Source: Oopsacas minuta
Lineage: Eukaryota > Porifera > Hexactinellida > Lyssacinosida > Leucopsacidae
Assembly: GCA_024704765.1 (NCBI GenBank)
Contig: JAKMXF010000033.1
Coordinates: forward strand, 868,001 to 932,000
DNA: 64,000 bases
Direction: 5' to 3'
Shown piece after piece: positions 1 through 13,609 of the stretch; position 1 is the stretch's first letter; every line of letters begins with the position of its first letter. The translations under genes and the position numbers were made by a program. A model generated the notes under the pieces. It saw nothing but the letters and a program-made list of their open reading frames with translations. It had not been told where the DNA came from and searched no databases.

Positions 1-116
1 TTGCTAACTACTTTCTAATAATATAGACAGAAAGTGAATTACCTTATATTCCTCTAATTTTCGAATTATTTGATAACACATGTACCAAAATTATTGTAGG
101 AACGTTATATTTGGCT

Positions 117-317
117 AATGTTATTCTTGGAATATTCGCCAAAAGTATTTTCTAGTTTACATTCAAAATCTTCCAAATATCCTTGATTTATCGAGTGTAG
201 AACTTTGTCTCCGAAATTCGTCGAATGAAGAATTCTGTAACCACATGTTGGAGATTAATAAGGAGATGGATAAATATAGAAATTCGCTAATTTGGAACGA
301 GGCTTTGAGAATGTAGC
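117..317 (+). other. possible terminal coding exon, unidentified
   Basis: An open frame of about 65 codons without an initiating ATG runs from after a TAA near 115 to a TAG near 317. The reading has protein-like, amphipathic character, including the stretch EEFCNHMLEINKEMDKYRN, and could be a last exon of a plus-strand gene that begins outside the window. In AT-rich DNA an open frame of this length also arises by chance. I do not recognise a family and no strong splice acceptor fixes its start. Confidence 0.25.
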
Positions 318-1229
318 ATTCTAAATTTACATACATATGTTAATCTAGTTAAAGCTTACTCCCGAATAGTATATTCGCAATTCCGACAACGTTCCCTATC
401 CCAAGATTTTGGGATTTGAATCTTACTGTACTTTTTAATTTTAGAGTGGTTCATATTTGTATTCTAAAGTAATGGACGATGTGCTACGTCAATACTTCCA
501 TCCATCCTACCACTTCATTTCCCTGAGAGGATATTGCTTCACCGAAAGGAGCCAGCATGTTATCTTACGATACAAACAATGGATAATATTTTAAATAAAA
601 TCATATACTAAGCATACAGCGGAACTCTGATAAGATGTATTCTCCTACGGTTTTTTTTACCTGCAATGCAATTGTATGTCTTATCCGAATAAATAGGTCA
701 TGGGGGCTTAAAATTTGACCGAAAATGATGAACATTTTGACTGTCCCGACTATTGAATTTAGTTTCTAACTAATTATACAGAAACACATTTTAGCTAAAT
801 TATCTTGCAAATATTGAAATCTTATTCTAGTGACATCAGCTACTACAGAATTATCGAACCCGACTTCCCTTCCTTCCGGAGGAACCACATGATTCTACAC
901 TCTCCTTTCACCGATTTTTCCTTATGTGAGTAACAAACTGAAAATTTCTGATTTCAAAATTTTTAGAATTCTCTTTTATCTAGTTTATATAGTAGCCAAT
1001 GGGTTTTGCTTAAAGAATTACACATAACTCTGTAGTTACAATATGATACTACTATAATAATTATTCCTATGAATTATGGGACAACCCTTGACTGTAAATA
1101 GAAATGTTATTCCCTAGTTACACATGCTTGTTAAAGGTATGCTACAAACTATTTGGTCAGTGTGGTTTTTTGTCCGGCCGGATCAAATATTTCGTGACAG
1201 GTATCATATTATCATTTATCTGATAATGC
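318..1229. other. no gene recognised
   Basis: AT-rich non-coding sequence. A short open stretch around 470-595 encodes about 40 residues but matches nothing I know. A mariner-type end sequence (ATTATGGGACAACCCT) occurs at about 1074, the same motif as at the right end of the mariner remnant at 1568-1585, in the same orientation. Confidence 0.6.
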
Positions 1230-1590
1230 TAGGCTCCACTTCAGTGCTCTAACAACTTGCCATTAGATGCCATTAGACGGTTAGGTTTCGAATGTCTACC
1301 TCCCCTGCCTATAGTCCATTTCTCGCATCAAGTGACTCCTGGATGTTCAGAGAAATGAAAAGACAGCTTGGTGAAAAAAGATATAAAGAGCATGATACTA
1401 TGAGTTCGGGTGTGGAACTGTGAGAAAAGGGTATCTAAAAGGAATCTTTCGCCACAGGAATAGAATAACTACCAGAAAGGTGGGAGTGGTGCATCAAACT
1501 CAACAGGGAGTTCAATGAATACTTTGATAATGATTTAAATTTATATTTGTTACTAAATTAGTATTAGGAATTATGGGACAACCCTCGTAT
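1230..1590 (+). pseudogene. mariner-type transposase remnant with right terminal repeat
   Basis: Read in shifting plus-strand frames this stretch gives the C-terminal part of a Tc1/mariner transposase. A segment reading LGFECLPP is followed by SSDSWMFREMKRQLGEKRY, which corresponds to the family's conserved end of the DDD domain, and then by GIE.LPERWEWCIKLN with an in-frame stop, matching the usual GI..L..RW..CI motif. At least one frameshift and several stops break it. The end motif GAATTATGGGACAACCCT at 1568-1585 follows the coding remnant and resembles the terminal repeats of mariner elements. The left half of the element is not recognisable. It is a dead fossil. Confidence 0.7.
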
Positions 1591-1751
1591 AAGAAATAGT
1601 AAATCCTAAAATCTTAAAAAGTGGGGGGAGCAAATGGAGCCAAGCAAATACTTGAGGGAACGTCACTGCGAATTACCCTGCATAATTCGACATAATATAA
1701 TATCCCAACAAGTATAGTGTCGGATTATCCTATGTTAAAATACTAACAAAA

Positions 1752-2432
1752 ATGGATAAAACAATTGAAGACTTCTTTAACTATCCACACTTATTAATCA
1801 ACGATCCAATGATATTGAAAAGAACATGGAATTTTATGTCATATGACATTGGATTAGATGATTTTGATATACCAAACGGAGTTAATAAATCGTATCTTAA
1901 AAGTAGACCAGAGTTGATGAAGGAAATTGATAGGTTTTTGAACTGGACAGAAGAAAATATTGATTTCTTTATAATTAGTGAGAAGTTTGATGAGTCTTTG
2001 ATTCTCTTGAAAGATCGGTTAGGTTGGAGAATAGAAGATTTAATCTATTTCCCTCTGAATAAAGCTGCAGAGCCTCCAAAGATAAACGAAGAGGATAAGA
2101 TTATGCTTCGCGATAAAACAGAGGAATTCTCATACATAGATTATCTACTCTATGAGAGGATGAAGCTGAAGCTGGATAGAATGATAGAGGAGAAAGGACC
2201 TCAGTTAGAGGTAGAAGTGTCCAAATTAAGAAGTTTGAATAGTGAATTTTCAGAATATTGTCTGGAGAATGTTGAAGTAGATCTTTCTATCCACGGAGCT
2301 GTTAAAATGCTTGACAACAAAGTAAAAAATGAACACATAGACAATAGGTGTTGTGTCGAAACAGCGATTTCTTCCAAAATATATTTGGAAGAGGTTATGG
2401 AGTATATGGTTAATTTATGTAAATTGGATTAA
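1752..2432 (+). CDS. galactose-3-O-sulfotransferase-like protein, partial
   Basis: The 226-residue product looks like the C-terminal half of the Gal-3-O-sulfotransferase family, Golgi enzymes that move sulfate from PAPS to the 3-OH of galactose on glycolipids and glycans. Supporting motifs are DIGLD at 32-36, the family signature EKFDESLILL at 77-86, and LIYFPLN at 97-103. The N-terminal signal anchor and the PAPS 5'-phosphosulfate-binding loop that a complete enzyme (about 400 residues) needs are absent, and the 1.7 kb upstream offers no obvious exon carrying them. So this is either a last exon whose upstream exons lie outside or unrecognised, or a truncated copy. The frame stays open back to a TAA at 1698, so the ATG at 1752 may not be the true start. 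Family assignment is fairly sure, activity is not. Confidence 0.65.
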   Translation: MDKTIEDFFNYPHLLINDPMILKRTWNFMSYDIGLDDFDIPNGVNKSYLKSRPELMKEIDRFLNWTEENIDFFIISEKFDESLILLKDRLGWRIEDLIYFPLNKAAEPPKINEEDKIMLRDKTEEFSYIDYLLYERMKLKLDRMIEEKGPQLEVEVSKLRSLNSEFSEYCLENVEVDLSIHGAVKMLDNKVKNEHIDNRCCVETAISSKIYLEEVMEYMVNLCKLD

Positions 2433-3231
2433 AATACGTACAGCGAAAGCTCTGGAAATTCCGGTCCTCCGAAAATGAGTAAATGGTCGTAATTTCTAAG
2501 TGACCCCAATTGGAAGCTTTTGGAAGGTTTTCTTTAAACAATTGCTATTCCATTAACATTTGATTTATTCTTAGTTAGCTTTTTGCAATAATTAGGCTAT
2601 ACCGACAGTAATTTGTTTATTTTAGTTTTTAACAGTTATATACCTAAACTCTACAATACTGTATACCAAGTTATAACATTATGAGAAATAACAATATTTA
2701 GGGATAAACAATAAGATTTGGTACTAAAACAATGTCAGGAATTCGAAATATCGGAGTGGCCGTTAGTGTTCCACCGTATCCGCAAATTTATACGTATTTG
2801 TCAGTTTATTTTATGATAGCATACCCGGAAGGATATACGTATTATTATGGATAGCCATTTGTGAATTTTGATAAAATTCTGCTGTACTGTGTTCACAAAA
2901 TGCATTATTTAATAGGGGTACAGTATATCGTGAACTAGTTTATTTACTGTAACAATTAACTTGTCAGATATATATACAGACATGGTATGGCCTTCATAAC
3001 ATTGGTTGCCCTGATCCTCCACTACTGTTAATACGTCATTGTCCATCGGTTAACCGGGTGACTTACACTATTAGTATTAACTTGCTCCGATTAACTGTAT
3101 ATTCTGATTTAACTTAATGTACGAAACGTTATTGTAATATAAGTATTGTAATATACGTATTCTTGCATGATTTTTGTTTTCATCTGTTTTAATTTAAAAC
3201 ATAATTAAATACGAAAAACATTTTAAATTAT
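2433..3231. other. no gene recognised
   Basis: Intergenic, AT-rich sequence between the sulfotransferase-like ORF and the convergent kinase gene. I see no coding, RNA or clear transposon structure. Confidence 0.6.
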
Positions 3232-4146
3232 TCAGTATCGGACACTGTTAGACTGTAACCATGGATGTAGAAGGAGTTCTTTAGCGCATGGTCTATCCTC
3301 TGGATTGACATGTAAGAGACTGAATACAAAGTCATGAGCATCTCCTGAATACTTCTTCCAGTCCATTTCACCATAGTAGTAGTCCCCTGATAAGATAGAT
3401 TGGTACATGGTGCTTGTCATCTCGATGTTGGGACCGTCTGGAGAGAAGGGAGGATATCCCATCAACATGATATACGTGATAACTCCTAGTGACCAGATAT
3501 CACACTTCTTGTCATAAGTCATAGGAGGACATGCTTTGTCTGATTCCTTTCTGAAGCGAGTATCATTGGATAGAACTTCAGGTGCTACATAGTATAGAGT
3601 GTAGAGAGGATTGGTGAGACCGTTATCATCCATTTCAGCATAACCAAAGTCTGCTAGCTTTAGAGTGATAGATTCTGCTTTCTCTTCCTCAGAAGTGGAT
3701 ACATCCATGAGAATATTTTCAGGTTTGAGATCTCTGTGTACTATGTTACCCTCATGTATGAATTCTATTGCTTTTAAGATCTGTTTTACAAACTGTTTTG
3801 CTTCTTCTTCACTTATTTGTTTCTGTTGCAGATGATCGAACAATTCTCCTCCATTCATCAACTCCATTACTATAAATATACATTCTTCATCGTCATCACC
3901 TAATCCGTTAATGTATACATCTATAATCTTGACGATATTACATGATTCTCTACAAGACCATTGTAGAGTTACTTCGTCCAATGCTTCAATACAAAAAGGC
4001 AGTATCTTCACAGCATACTGTATTCCCGATAAGTTATTCGTGCATAAGTACACGTCCCCATTTATCCCGCTTCCTACCGGCTTACTCCAATGGATGGTGT
4101 ATTCATCTGCAATGTTATTTTCTTGTATCATCAATGTTGTATCCAT
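3232..4146 (-). CDS. MAPKAPK5: MAPKAP kinase 5-like Ser/Thr protein kinase
   Basis: An intronless 304-residue CaMK-group kinase closest by eye to MAPKAPK5/PRAK, which acts downstream of p38 and atypical ERK3/4. Visible features are the glycine loop GSGING at 25-30, catalytic lysine K47 (YAVKIL), hinge VMELMNGGELF near 93-103, HRD at 137-139, DFG at 166-168 and the activation segment TLYYVAPEVL at 183-192. In MAPKAP kinases T183 is the site phosphorylated by the MAP kinase. The CDIWSLGV and YPPF motifs follow at 215-222 and 231-234. The protein ends just after the kinase fold, so the C-terminal autoinhibitory and nuclear-localisation tail of MAPKAPK5 is missing. That may mean a shorter ancestral form or a downstream exon I cannot see. 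Assignment within the MAPKAPK family is tentative. Confidence 0.8.
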   Translation of the reverse strand: MDTTLMIQENNIADEYTIHWSKPVGSGINGDVYLCTNNLSGIQYAVKILPFCIEALDEVTLQWSCRESCNIVKIIDVYINGLGDDDEECIFIVMELMNGGELFDHLQQKQISEEEAKQFVKQILKAIEFIHEGNIVHRDLKPENILMDVSTSEEEKAESITLKLADFGYAEMDDNGLTNPLYTLYYVAPEVLSNDTRFRKESDKACPPMTYDKKCDIWSLGVITYIMLMGYPPFSPDGPNIEMTSTMYQSILSGDYYYGEMDWKKYSGDAHDFVFSLLHVNPEDRPCAKELLLHPWLQSNSVRY

Positions 4147-4224
4147 TTGTTAATTTGGAATTTATGTTTATTGTATTTATTAAAACAATTGTAATATTTA
4201 CGTATTAGAAATTATATTACGATT

Positions 4225-4256
4225 GGCTTGTATTAGTATTTATACTAATACAAGCC
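4225..4256. repeat. perfect 14-bp-arm hairpin upstream of the kinase gene
   Basis: GGCTTGTATTAGTA is followed by a four-base TTTA loop and its exact reverse complement. It lies about 80 bp upstream of the kinase start codon, in the 5'UTR or proximal promoter. It could be a regulatory palindrome, a structured leader, or a tiny foldback remnant. Confidence 0.75.
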
Positions 4257-5064
4257 ATTTTGAAACTGCAGAATAGTATATGGCAAAGGAAAATTTATTC
4301 AATAATAAAGTTGGTTAAGTCACTAACGCAAGTAGTATATTTGAGGAGAAATTGATTGTATCATGAATTATAACCACCAACAGAGCTGAGGTAGATTTAT
4401 AATAATTATGTATTAGACTAAAATCTATTCTTTTCAGAGATGAATAGTTTATCCAACCACTTAGAGGAACTTAGAATAATTGTGGTTATGTACGGGTTTG
4501 CCACGAGAAAGTTGTCACACCAAATAGACTAAAATAATAGTATACGTCTACCTGAACTAAAATTTCTATAATGAATGGATTGAGCAGAAAATATGAAATA
4601 AGCACTGACAATTATTAGAGATCTTTATTCTAAAAATACTCACCTAAACTCAAATTCACACGTAGGCAATTTCTAGAACTTATTGCATAATTATGAACAT
4701 TTTTTGTTCATAATTTACACAATTACTTTTGAGGATCGGTAATCATATGTCTTCAACACTTACCGTAAGAATATGTTAGATTAAATTTAATGTTTTAGTG
4801 TATTACTTTTACAAGTAGATTCTATATTTTTTGAATCAGCGTTTGTTTCTTAAGTATTACACGTACGTATATCTATTAAGAAAGTAATACTCATAATTAA
4901 ACTATGACTGACTAGATATACCGGATGTGTTAAATTCAATGTACACACTTTTGCGAACGTCATTTTTATTTTCTATGTGTATTTATATTTTTTGTTTCTT
5001 TATGAATATAAGTAATTATATATTTGACATCAACAATCCTCTCCCAATATATTTTAATTAATTA
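4257..5064. other. no gene recognised
   Basis: Non-coding. A small 11-bp-arm hairpin (AATTATGAACA, T-rich loop) lies at 4689-4715. A donor-like CTCACCTAAA context occurs near 4640 on the minus strand, but no exon could be assigned to it. Confidence 0.5.
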
Positions 5065-5173
5065 CAGTAACTCAGCTTAATAGAGCCACCTTTAATCAGG
5101 TAAATCTGGTTAATCGGGCTAACACCTTTATCCCACTTAGGTTAAAATGTGACCCTTTAAGCGGAGTCTACTG
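5065..5173. mobile_element. CAGT-ended pogo/Tigger-type MITE (109 bp)
   Basis: The left end CAGTAACTCAGCTTAA and the right end, read in reverse as CAGTAGACTCCGCTTAA, form imperfect terminal inverted repeats. Each is bordered by the dinucleotide TA, the target duplication of Tc1/mariner/pogo elements. There is no coding capacity. Confidence 0.7.
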
Positions 5174-7167
5174 TAGTTTAAATATTGTCAGAAAATTTAC
5201 ACAGCTGATATTTGTACTAAAGGCTCACTCCCAGCTCACAAATACTGCACAAAATGTTACAAATTAATATCCTAAGTATACAATACAAGTATACTACAAT
5301 ACATACGTAATTATCCAACATTATAATCTTAATTATTAAGCTGAATACAGAACAGATACAGGACTGCTATCATTCCAATCCACTCTAATACAAATATAAT
5401 ATTTAAGTATTCAATTATGGTTCAATACGTTCTTTACCGGGGTCATGGCCAGTTATGTGGACCGCAGTATTTCTGAGACATTTTTCATCGCAAGCGAGTA
5501 AGACAAAAGCTCGTACAACATTCGAAATGTTTTTGTACATTATTTAAACCGCTAGAACATTATAATGAGCACTTGAATCGGTTTACGAAGAAAATATTGT
5601 CATTAAGTTCCTACCTCTAACTAATCAATATTCCTAGAGTATATGTTTCTGTAGGAGTAATATTGAATGGAAATTATTCGTTGGGTCTGTCTGTGGATTA
5701 TATCAGTGGCTCTCATGGGGTTAATATATTAATTTTATTGTCTATTGTGGATTTTCCTAACAAACATACAGACATATATTAATGAGATAGTGCAATTGTC
5801 AGACAGATATATGTACTTATCAGACATTATTTGCTGTTAAAACTATCCAAATTCAAATGTATAATTATCTCCATAATCAAAACTAAGCTATAAAGGTGCA
5901 CATGACACAATTAGCACTTTACAGATATAATTGCATAATATTTTTACGTTTTCCTAAGTGAGAACTTTCCAAGGTGACTACTTATAATTAAATAGCAATT
6001 AATAAAGAAGCAATACGTCAAGTAATTATATCATTAAGTTTAACCAAATTAGGAAAACTCTGTAATAATCAGTATACATTCAATAATTATCACAAACAAA
6101 ATAATATTTTATGTCATAACTAAAACGACGATTCCACAATAAATTTTAGAAATTAATTAATAAACACAGAGTTAAGATTATCAAATTACGTAAGCCTGAT
6201 GTGAGTTGAATAAACAGATTATGTTTGCTTAATTAATGAACTATGACATTAATAGATGATCTTTGGGGTATACACTCTTAACTATGAGTTGATAAACACG
6301 CACAACAGCTAACAGGTTGTTTTGACTGAACTCTGCACTAGTACTTCAATAAATAAATAATCGACATAATATATGTTGTAGGGTATAACGTATACACACA
6401 CACTCTGTGCCACCTCATCTAGAGTATGTCTTGTAGAATTAATATTCATTGAAAATGTATTGTAGGGGCTGATAAGTTTACGAATAAGACTTCCTTTATA
6501 GAGTTATGTATACACCACTGAATTATCATGTAGTCAGTATACCTCAGTATTTGGTATTTGATTATCGAAACTTGAAACTCGTAATTCCTATTGGGAGTTC
6601 AGCCTTAACCATCGTATTAGTTAAAATATCATATTTATTCTATAAATTTAACCAAAAATAGTTTCAATAAAAATAATATAATCATAAGTTATACAGCTAA
6701 TACTGGACCATAAAAACAGCTTCCAGATCGTTACCAGTTACTACCGTAAACTCTACTAATCATACTTCGAAATAATGAATTAAAGTTTAGGGAGGAACTT
6801 TATAATATATTATTTAATATAATTCATTTAATAAAGTCGCGCGCTTATGTATGTGTGACCTAAAAAGTACAGACTAATTATTTTCACTTACCAATCATAT
6901 TTGTAATATCTAATTGCAGTTTCTACGTAACACAGAATTTCAACAAAATTCTTATAAATTATACAAAATAAAAAATACATGACTTACCACGCTGAGATTA
7001 TTCAATATTATGAATATTAAAAGAATAACCACTGGAAGTAAACTTAATAATAACGAGTGTGCTTCGCTTCAAAGTAATATGGAAAAGTTGTTGGCGAAAC
7101 AAAATTTGCACATTAATATATTACATAAATTATGTAAGTGCTAAGTAGCTAGCACAAACAATCTCAC
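5174..7167. other. no gene recognised; expected site of the missing IDI1 3' exon
   Basis: About 2 kb of AT-rich sequence downstream (on the minus strand) of IDI1 exon 2. I looked for an exon encoding the C-terminal tryptophan-rich segment of the isomerase and did not find one. Confidence 0.5.
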
Positions 7168-10557
<3,390 letters not shown>

Positions 10558-10558
10558 T

Positions 10559-10587
10559 CACCTCACTGATTCATATCCAGTGAGGTG
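10559..10587. repeat. 10-bp-arm hairpin upstream of IDI1
   Basis: CACCTCACTG and its exact reverse complement CAGTGAGGTG are separated by nine bases, about 50-80 bp upstream of the IDI1 start codon. It may be a promoter palindrome or chance. Confidence 0.55.
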
Positions 10588-11667
10588 TGCAAGAACTAAA
10601 TAATGCCTGCGTGATAACAGGTGGTAAGGATGTGGACATACCAACCAATATTATGTGTATAGTTATATTAATTATGATTAGATACGATTTCTTTTCAATA
10701 TCACAGATATGAGAATTGTAAAACCTTCTCATACTACAAGAATTGTATACTATACATTAGAAAGTACAAAGTAAAACTACGTAAGTGATGAATTAAAGTT
10801 TGATCAATTGGAGATATCTGTAGAAAGTGTAAGTTACGTGTAAGCGTAAAGCTAAAGTTGCAGAATATAATAATGTGTTGTGAGAGATCACTTTTACTGA
10901 ATTAAACAACAAAATTAAGCTATATATGTACATAAAGATTTGCTTACTGTAGTTAATTAAAATATACATTAAACTCCTGTTATAATGAAGTGATTCTTTA
11001 CGGCAAGTACGGCGAGCGCAATAGCACTTTCCTGAGTGTTCCGACATCGCCGTATCTCAAAAAACACGTCACATTTAGTTGGCTTGTATAGATGATGAGT
11101 GTAAAGAAATAAAGTATTTCCATCTTAATGGCATATCAATAAGGCCAGTGTTAATGAGAAACTTGTTTCAGAGCTACATGAGACCCACCTGAGCCTGCAT
11201 GAGAGCGGGGTCTATCAACGGAAAATTGGTAGAATCTTAATAAATTCAAAATGACAAAAGTCAAATTTGATAAGATATACGAGGAGAAATGATCTCTATT
11301 GTCTTATTAGCTAGTTTATATATCGTGTAGCTGAATTACATTGGATAAATGGTGAAATAATGACAATAATCGTGTGGTAGACAAATCAGATGCGAGCGGT
11401 GGAGCTGAAACACGTTTCCAACTGACAGTGGCCTAATAGAAACTAATGACGTAATGGAACGGCGCGGCGAATCCAGAACAGGGTGACCTGGAGGCCCAAA
11501 CATATTTGGCTTGTAAAACCTTGTTTTCAATGTAGGTAAAAGAACAATAGACTCTATTGTTCTGGCCTCACTCCTTGGTCCCCTATTGAATAGATCTAGG
11601 GTGGGGGATGTTAAGGGTGTATCACCCTAGAGCATATTATGTCAATCTATAATTTTGATTTATAATA
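10588..11667. other. intergenic, possible unidentified minus-strand mini-exons
   Basis: Two minus-strand stretches have splice-like borders: about 11195-11217 (acceptor GATAG, donor GTGGGT) and about 11000-11055 (donor GTAAAG). I cannot assign them to a family and list them only as a lead. An AGAACAATAG hairpin with 10-bp arms and a 3-nt loop lies at 11541-11563. Confidence 0.3.
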
Positions 11668-11815
11668 CAGTAGATTCCGGATATAAGAACACCGGATATA
11701 AGAACACCGGATATAAGAACATGCCGGATATAAGAACCGCCTTCAGAAAACGGTTATCATATATTTTATGCCGCTATAAGAACATGTTCTTATAACCGGC
11801 ATTGAAGTATATGCG
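11668..11815. repeat. CAGT-ended element with a 15-bp tandem repeat
   Basis: A TA-flanked CAGTAGATTCCGGATATAAG end runs into about four tandem copies of a unit of about 15 bp, CCGGATATAAGAACA, from 11677. Inverted copies of the motif (GTTCTTATAACCGG) follow near 11794-11808. The same motif set makes up the element at 49955-50316, so this is a dispersed DNA-transposon-like family whose interior is a minisatellite. Confidence 0.65.
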
Positions 11816-12282
11816 TATAAGACTTAAGAGGCATAACAAACTTGCATTTCTCATAATAGGGCCCTGGCTTTAATTCGTATGGTATCCACTTTGGGCCCAG
11901 CTCTACAAAGTTGAGAAACACTTGTTTAAAGTAATTCCAGCTGAAATTCAACACACATGTATATAAAATTCAAATCCTCATTGTTGTTCTTTATAAATTA
12001 GAAAAATGTGTTTGATTTGTTAGTTTTTACTGTATTCACTTATTCACATGTGCTTATTCTAATAATATACAGTTTTTACCAATTAAGCATGTTAGTTGAA
12101 CTACGTATGTGAACTCCCAGTTAGGGGTCTAAATTTATGTTTCGCCCGAATACCTATAAGTTGCCAGTCCTCCTCTCAAAAGGGATGGCCTAACAGGTAT
12201 ACAGAGCGGCGTACTAGAGTTTACCGTAATTTCAAATTGTGCTCAAATAAATTATGTGTTTCTTGATTTGTTTCTTAGGCAT
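11816..12282. other. no gene recognised
   Basis: AT-rich intergenic sequence with no coding or repeat structure I can support. Confidence 0.5.
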
Positions 12283-12475
12283 AGGCGTAACTAGAGAGTT
12301 ACTAGCGGTTGCTGGCAAGTCCAGGCCAATTGCCAGCAACGCCAGTAACGGTCCCGAGATTACTTGGGAAGCTAGCAATCTCTGTATTATTGGAGTTGCT
12401 AGCAAGTATCAATCCCACTTATATATCCTGAATTCCACAGCAATCCTACGTATGGTGGAAATGCTAGCTACGCCT
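12283..12475. mobile_element. MITE-like element with AGGCGTA ends (193 bp)
   Basis: AGGCGTAACTAG at the left and CTAGCTACGCCT at the right form inverted ends with one mismatch. The interior contains repeated GCTAGCAA/TTGCTGGC blocks. Superfamily unclear because no convincing target duplication is visible. The ORF through it is not a gene. Confidence 0.55.
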
Positions 12476-13449
12476 CTGTTCTTGGTAAATATATTAGCTA
12501 TCAGTATTTAACATGTAATTAGGCCATGTAATTTAATATACTTGTTTCTCATCCCCGCCCGTCCCAAATTTTGCTCCCCTTCTGGAAAGATTTTATTTGT
12601 ATTTTTTCCAAATTTATGCATAATTCTTTGCTCACAGTGCAATCCACATTTTACTACCTGTGTAGTTAAAATTCAATATTTTTAAGCCAGAAAGAATGTG
12701 ATTAGATAATCATAGGGTGATTTTATTTCACATGTTAACTGGCCTATAAAAAATACAAATAAAATACTGTCCGCCGTCCCAGTTTCTGAAGAACTTCCGG
12801 ATGAGAAACAAGTAATTAATTTTACATGGCCATATCTAAGTGCCTGTTTTATTTGATAAATTAAAGGACTTAATGACTTAAGCAATAATATTTGATAGTT
12901 TAGTAATTTGAATATATTATACTGAATCTAGGCCATTCCATGTATTGTAATCTTCAAATCCTGTAAATCTCTATATGAACGACGTGAATCACTCCCTGTG
13001 TGGTGAAAGTACTATACTAGGAATATTACTGAATCAACATTGAATAACCATTCAATCAGCAGAGCATTTTATGCTATCTATATTCCACCAGTCTATAAAA
13101 CTAAAAGTTATATCTACGTAATAGTTAATAACTATACAGCTGTGTCAGTATCTACATTATACAATATGAACTAATCAATAATTGTTACAACATATTATAT
13201 TGGCGGTAAACGATTCTCAGTAACATAACACTACTTGCATTCGCATCCGCCGAGGCTGTATGCTAGTGATTCAAGTTATGCTGCTATTAAATATTGATAT
13301 AGTTTGAACACATGGTCGTGAACTCGTGGTTAAACTACTAACGGAATTATTACTTGTGAATCCTGACATTCGTTAATTGACAATTTTATATATTAAAGAG
13401 AATTTCATTAGTCATATGTATATATTTGTCGAAATTCCAACGACAAATA
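12476..13449. other. no gene recognised
   Basis: Non-coding AT-rich sequence downstream of the IQANK1-like gene. Confidence 0.5.
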
Positions 13450-13528
13450 CAGTTAACATCTGGTAACTCGAACATTGGTTATCTCTAATTTCATTTCCCC
13501 TGAGGGTTCGAGTTAAGGATGATAACTG
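13450..13528. mobile_element. CAGT-ended MITE (79 bp)
   Basis: Left end CAGTTAACATCTGGTAACTC and reverse-read right end CAGTTATCATCCTTAACTC are inverted repeats bordered by TA. Related copies occur at 16571-16670 and, truncated, at 19483. Confidence 0.75.
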
Positions 13529-13609
13529 TACTGCAGAGATAATTGTATTTTATAAAAGTCAGATAAAACTGTGAATGAATGAGTCAATTAAAATTTGTTA
13601 TAGTGTCAG

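Noticed and set aside
4374-4560. Candidate third IDI1 exons containing WW or KWLD-like residues
   Set aside because: Open stretches are too short, the phase does not fit the exon 2 donor, and the surrounding residues do not match the isomerase C-terminus.
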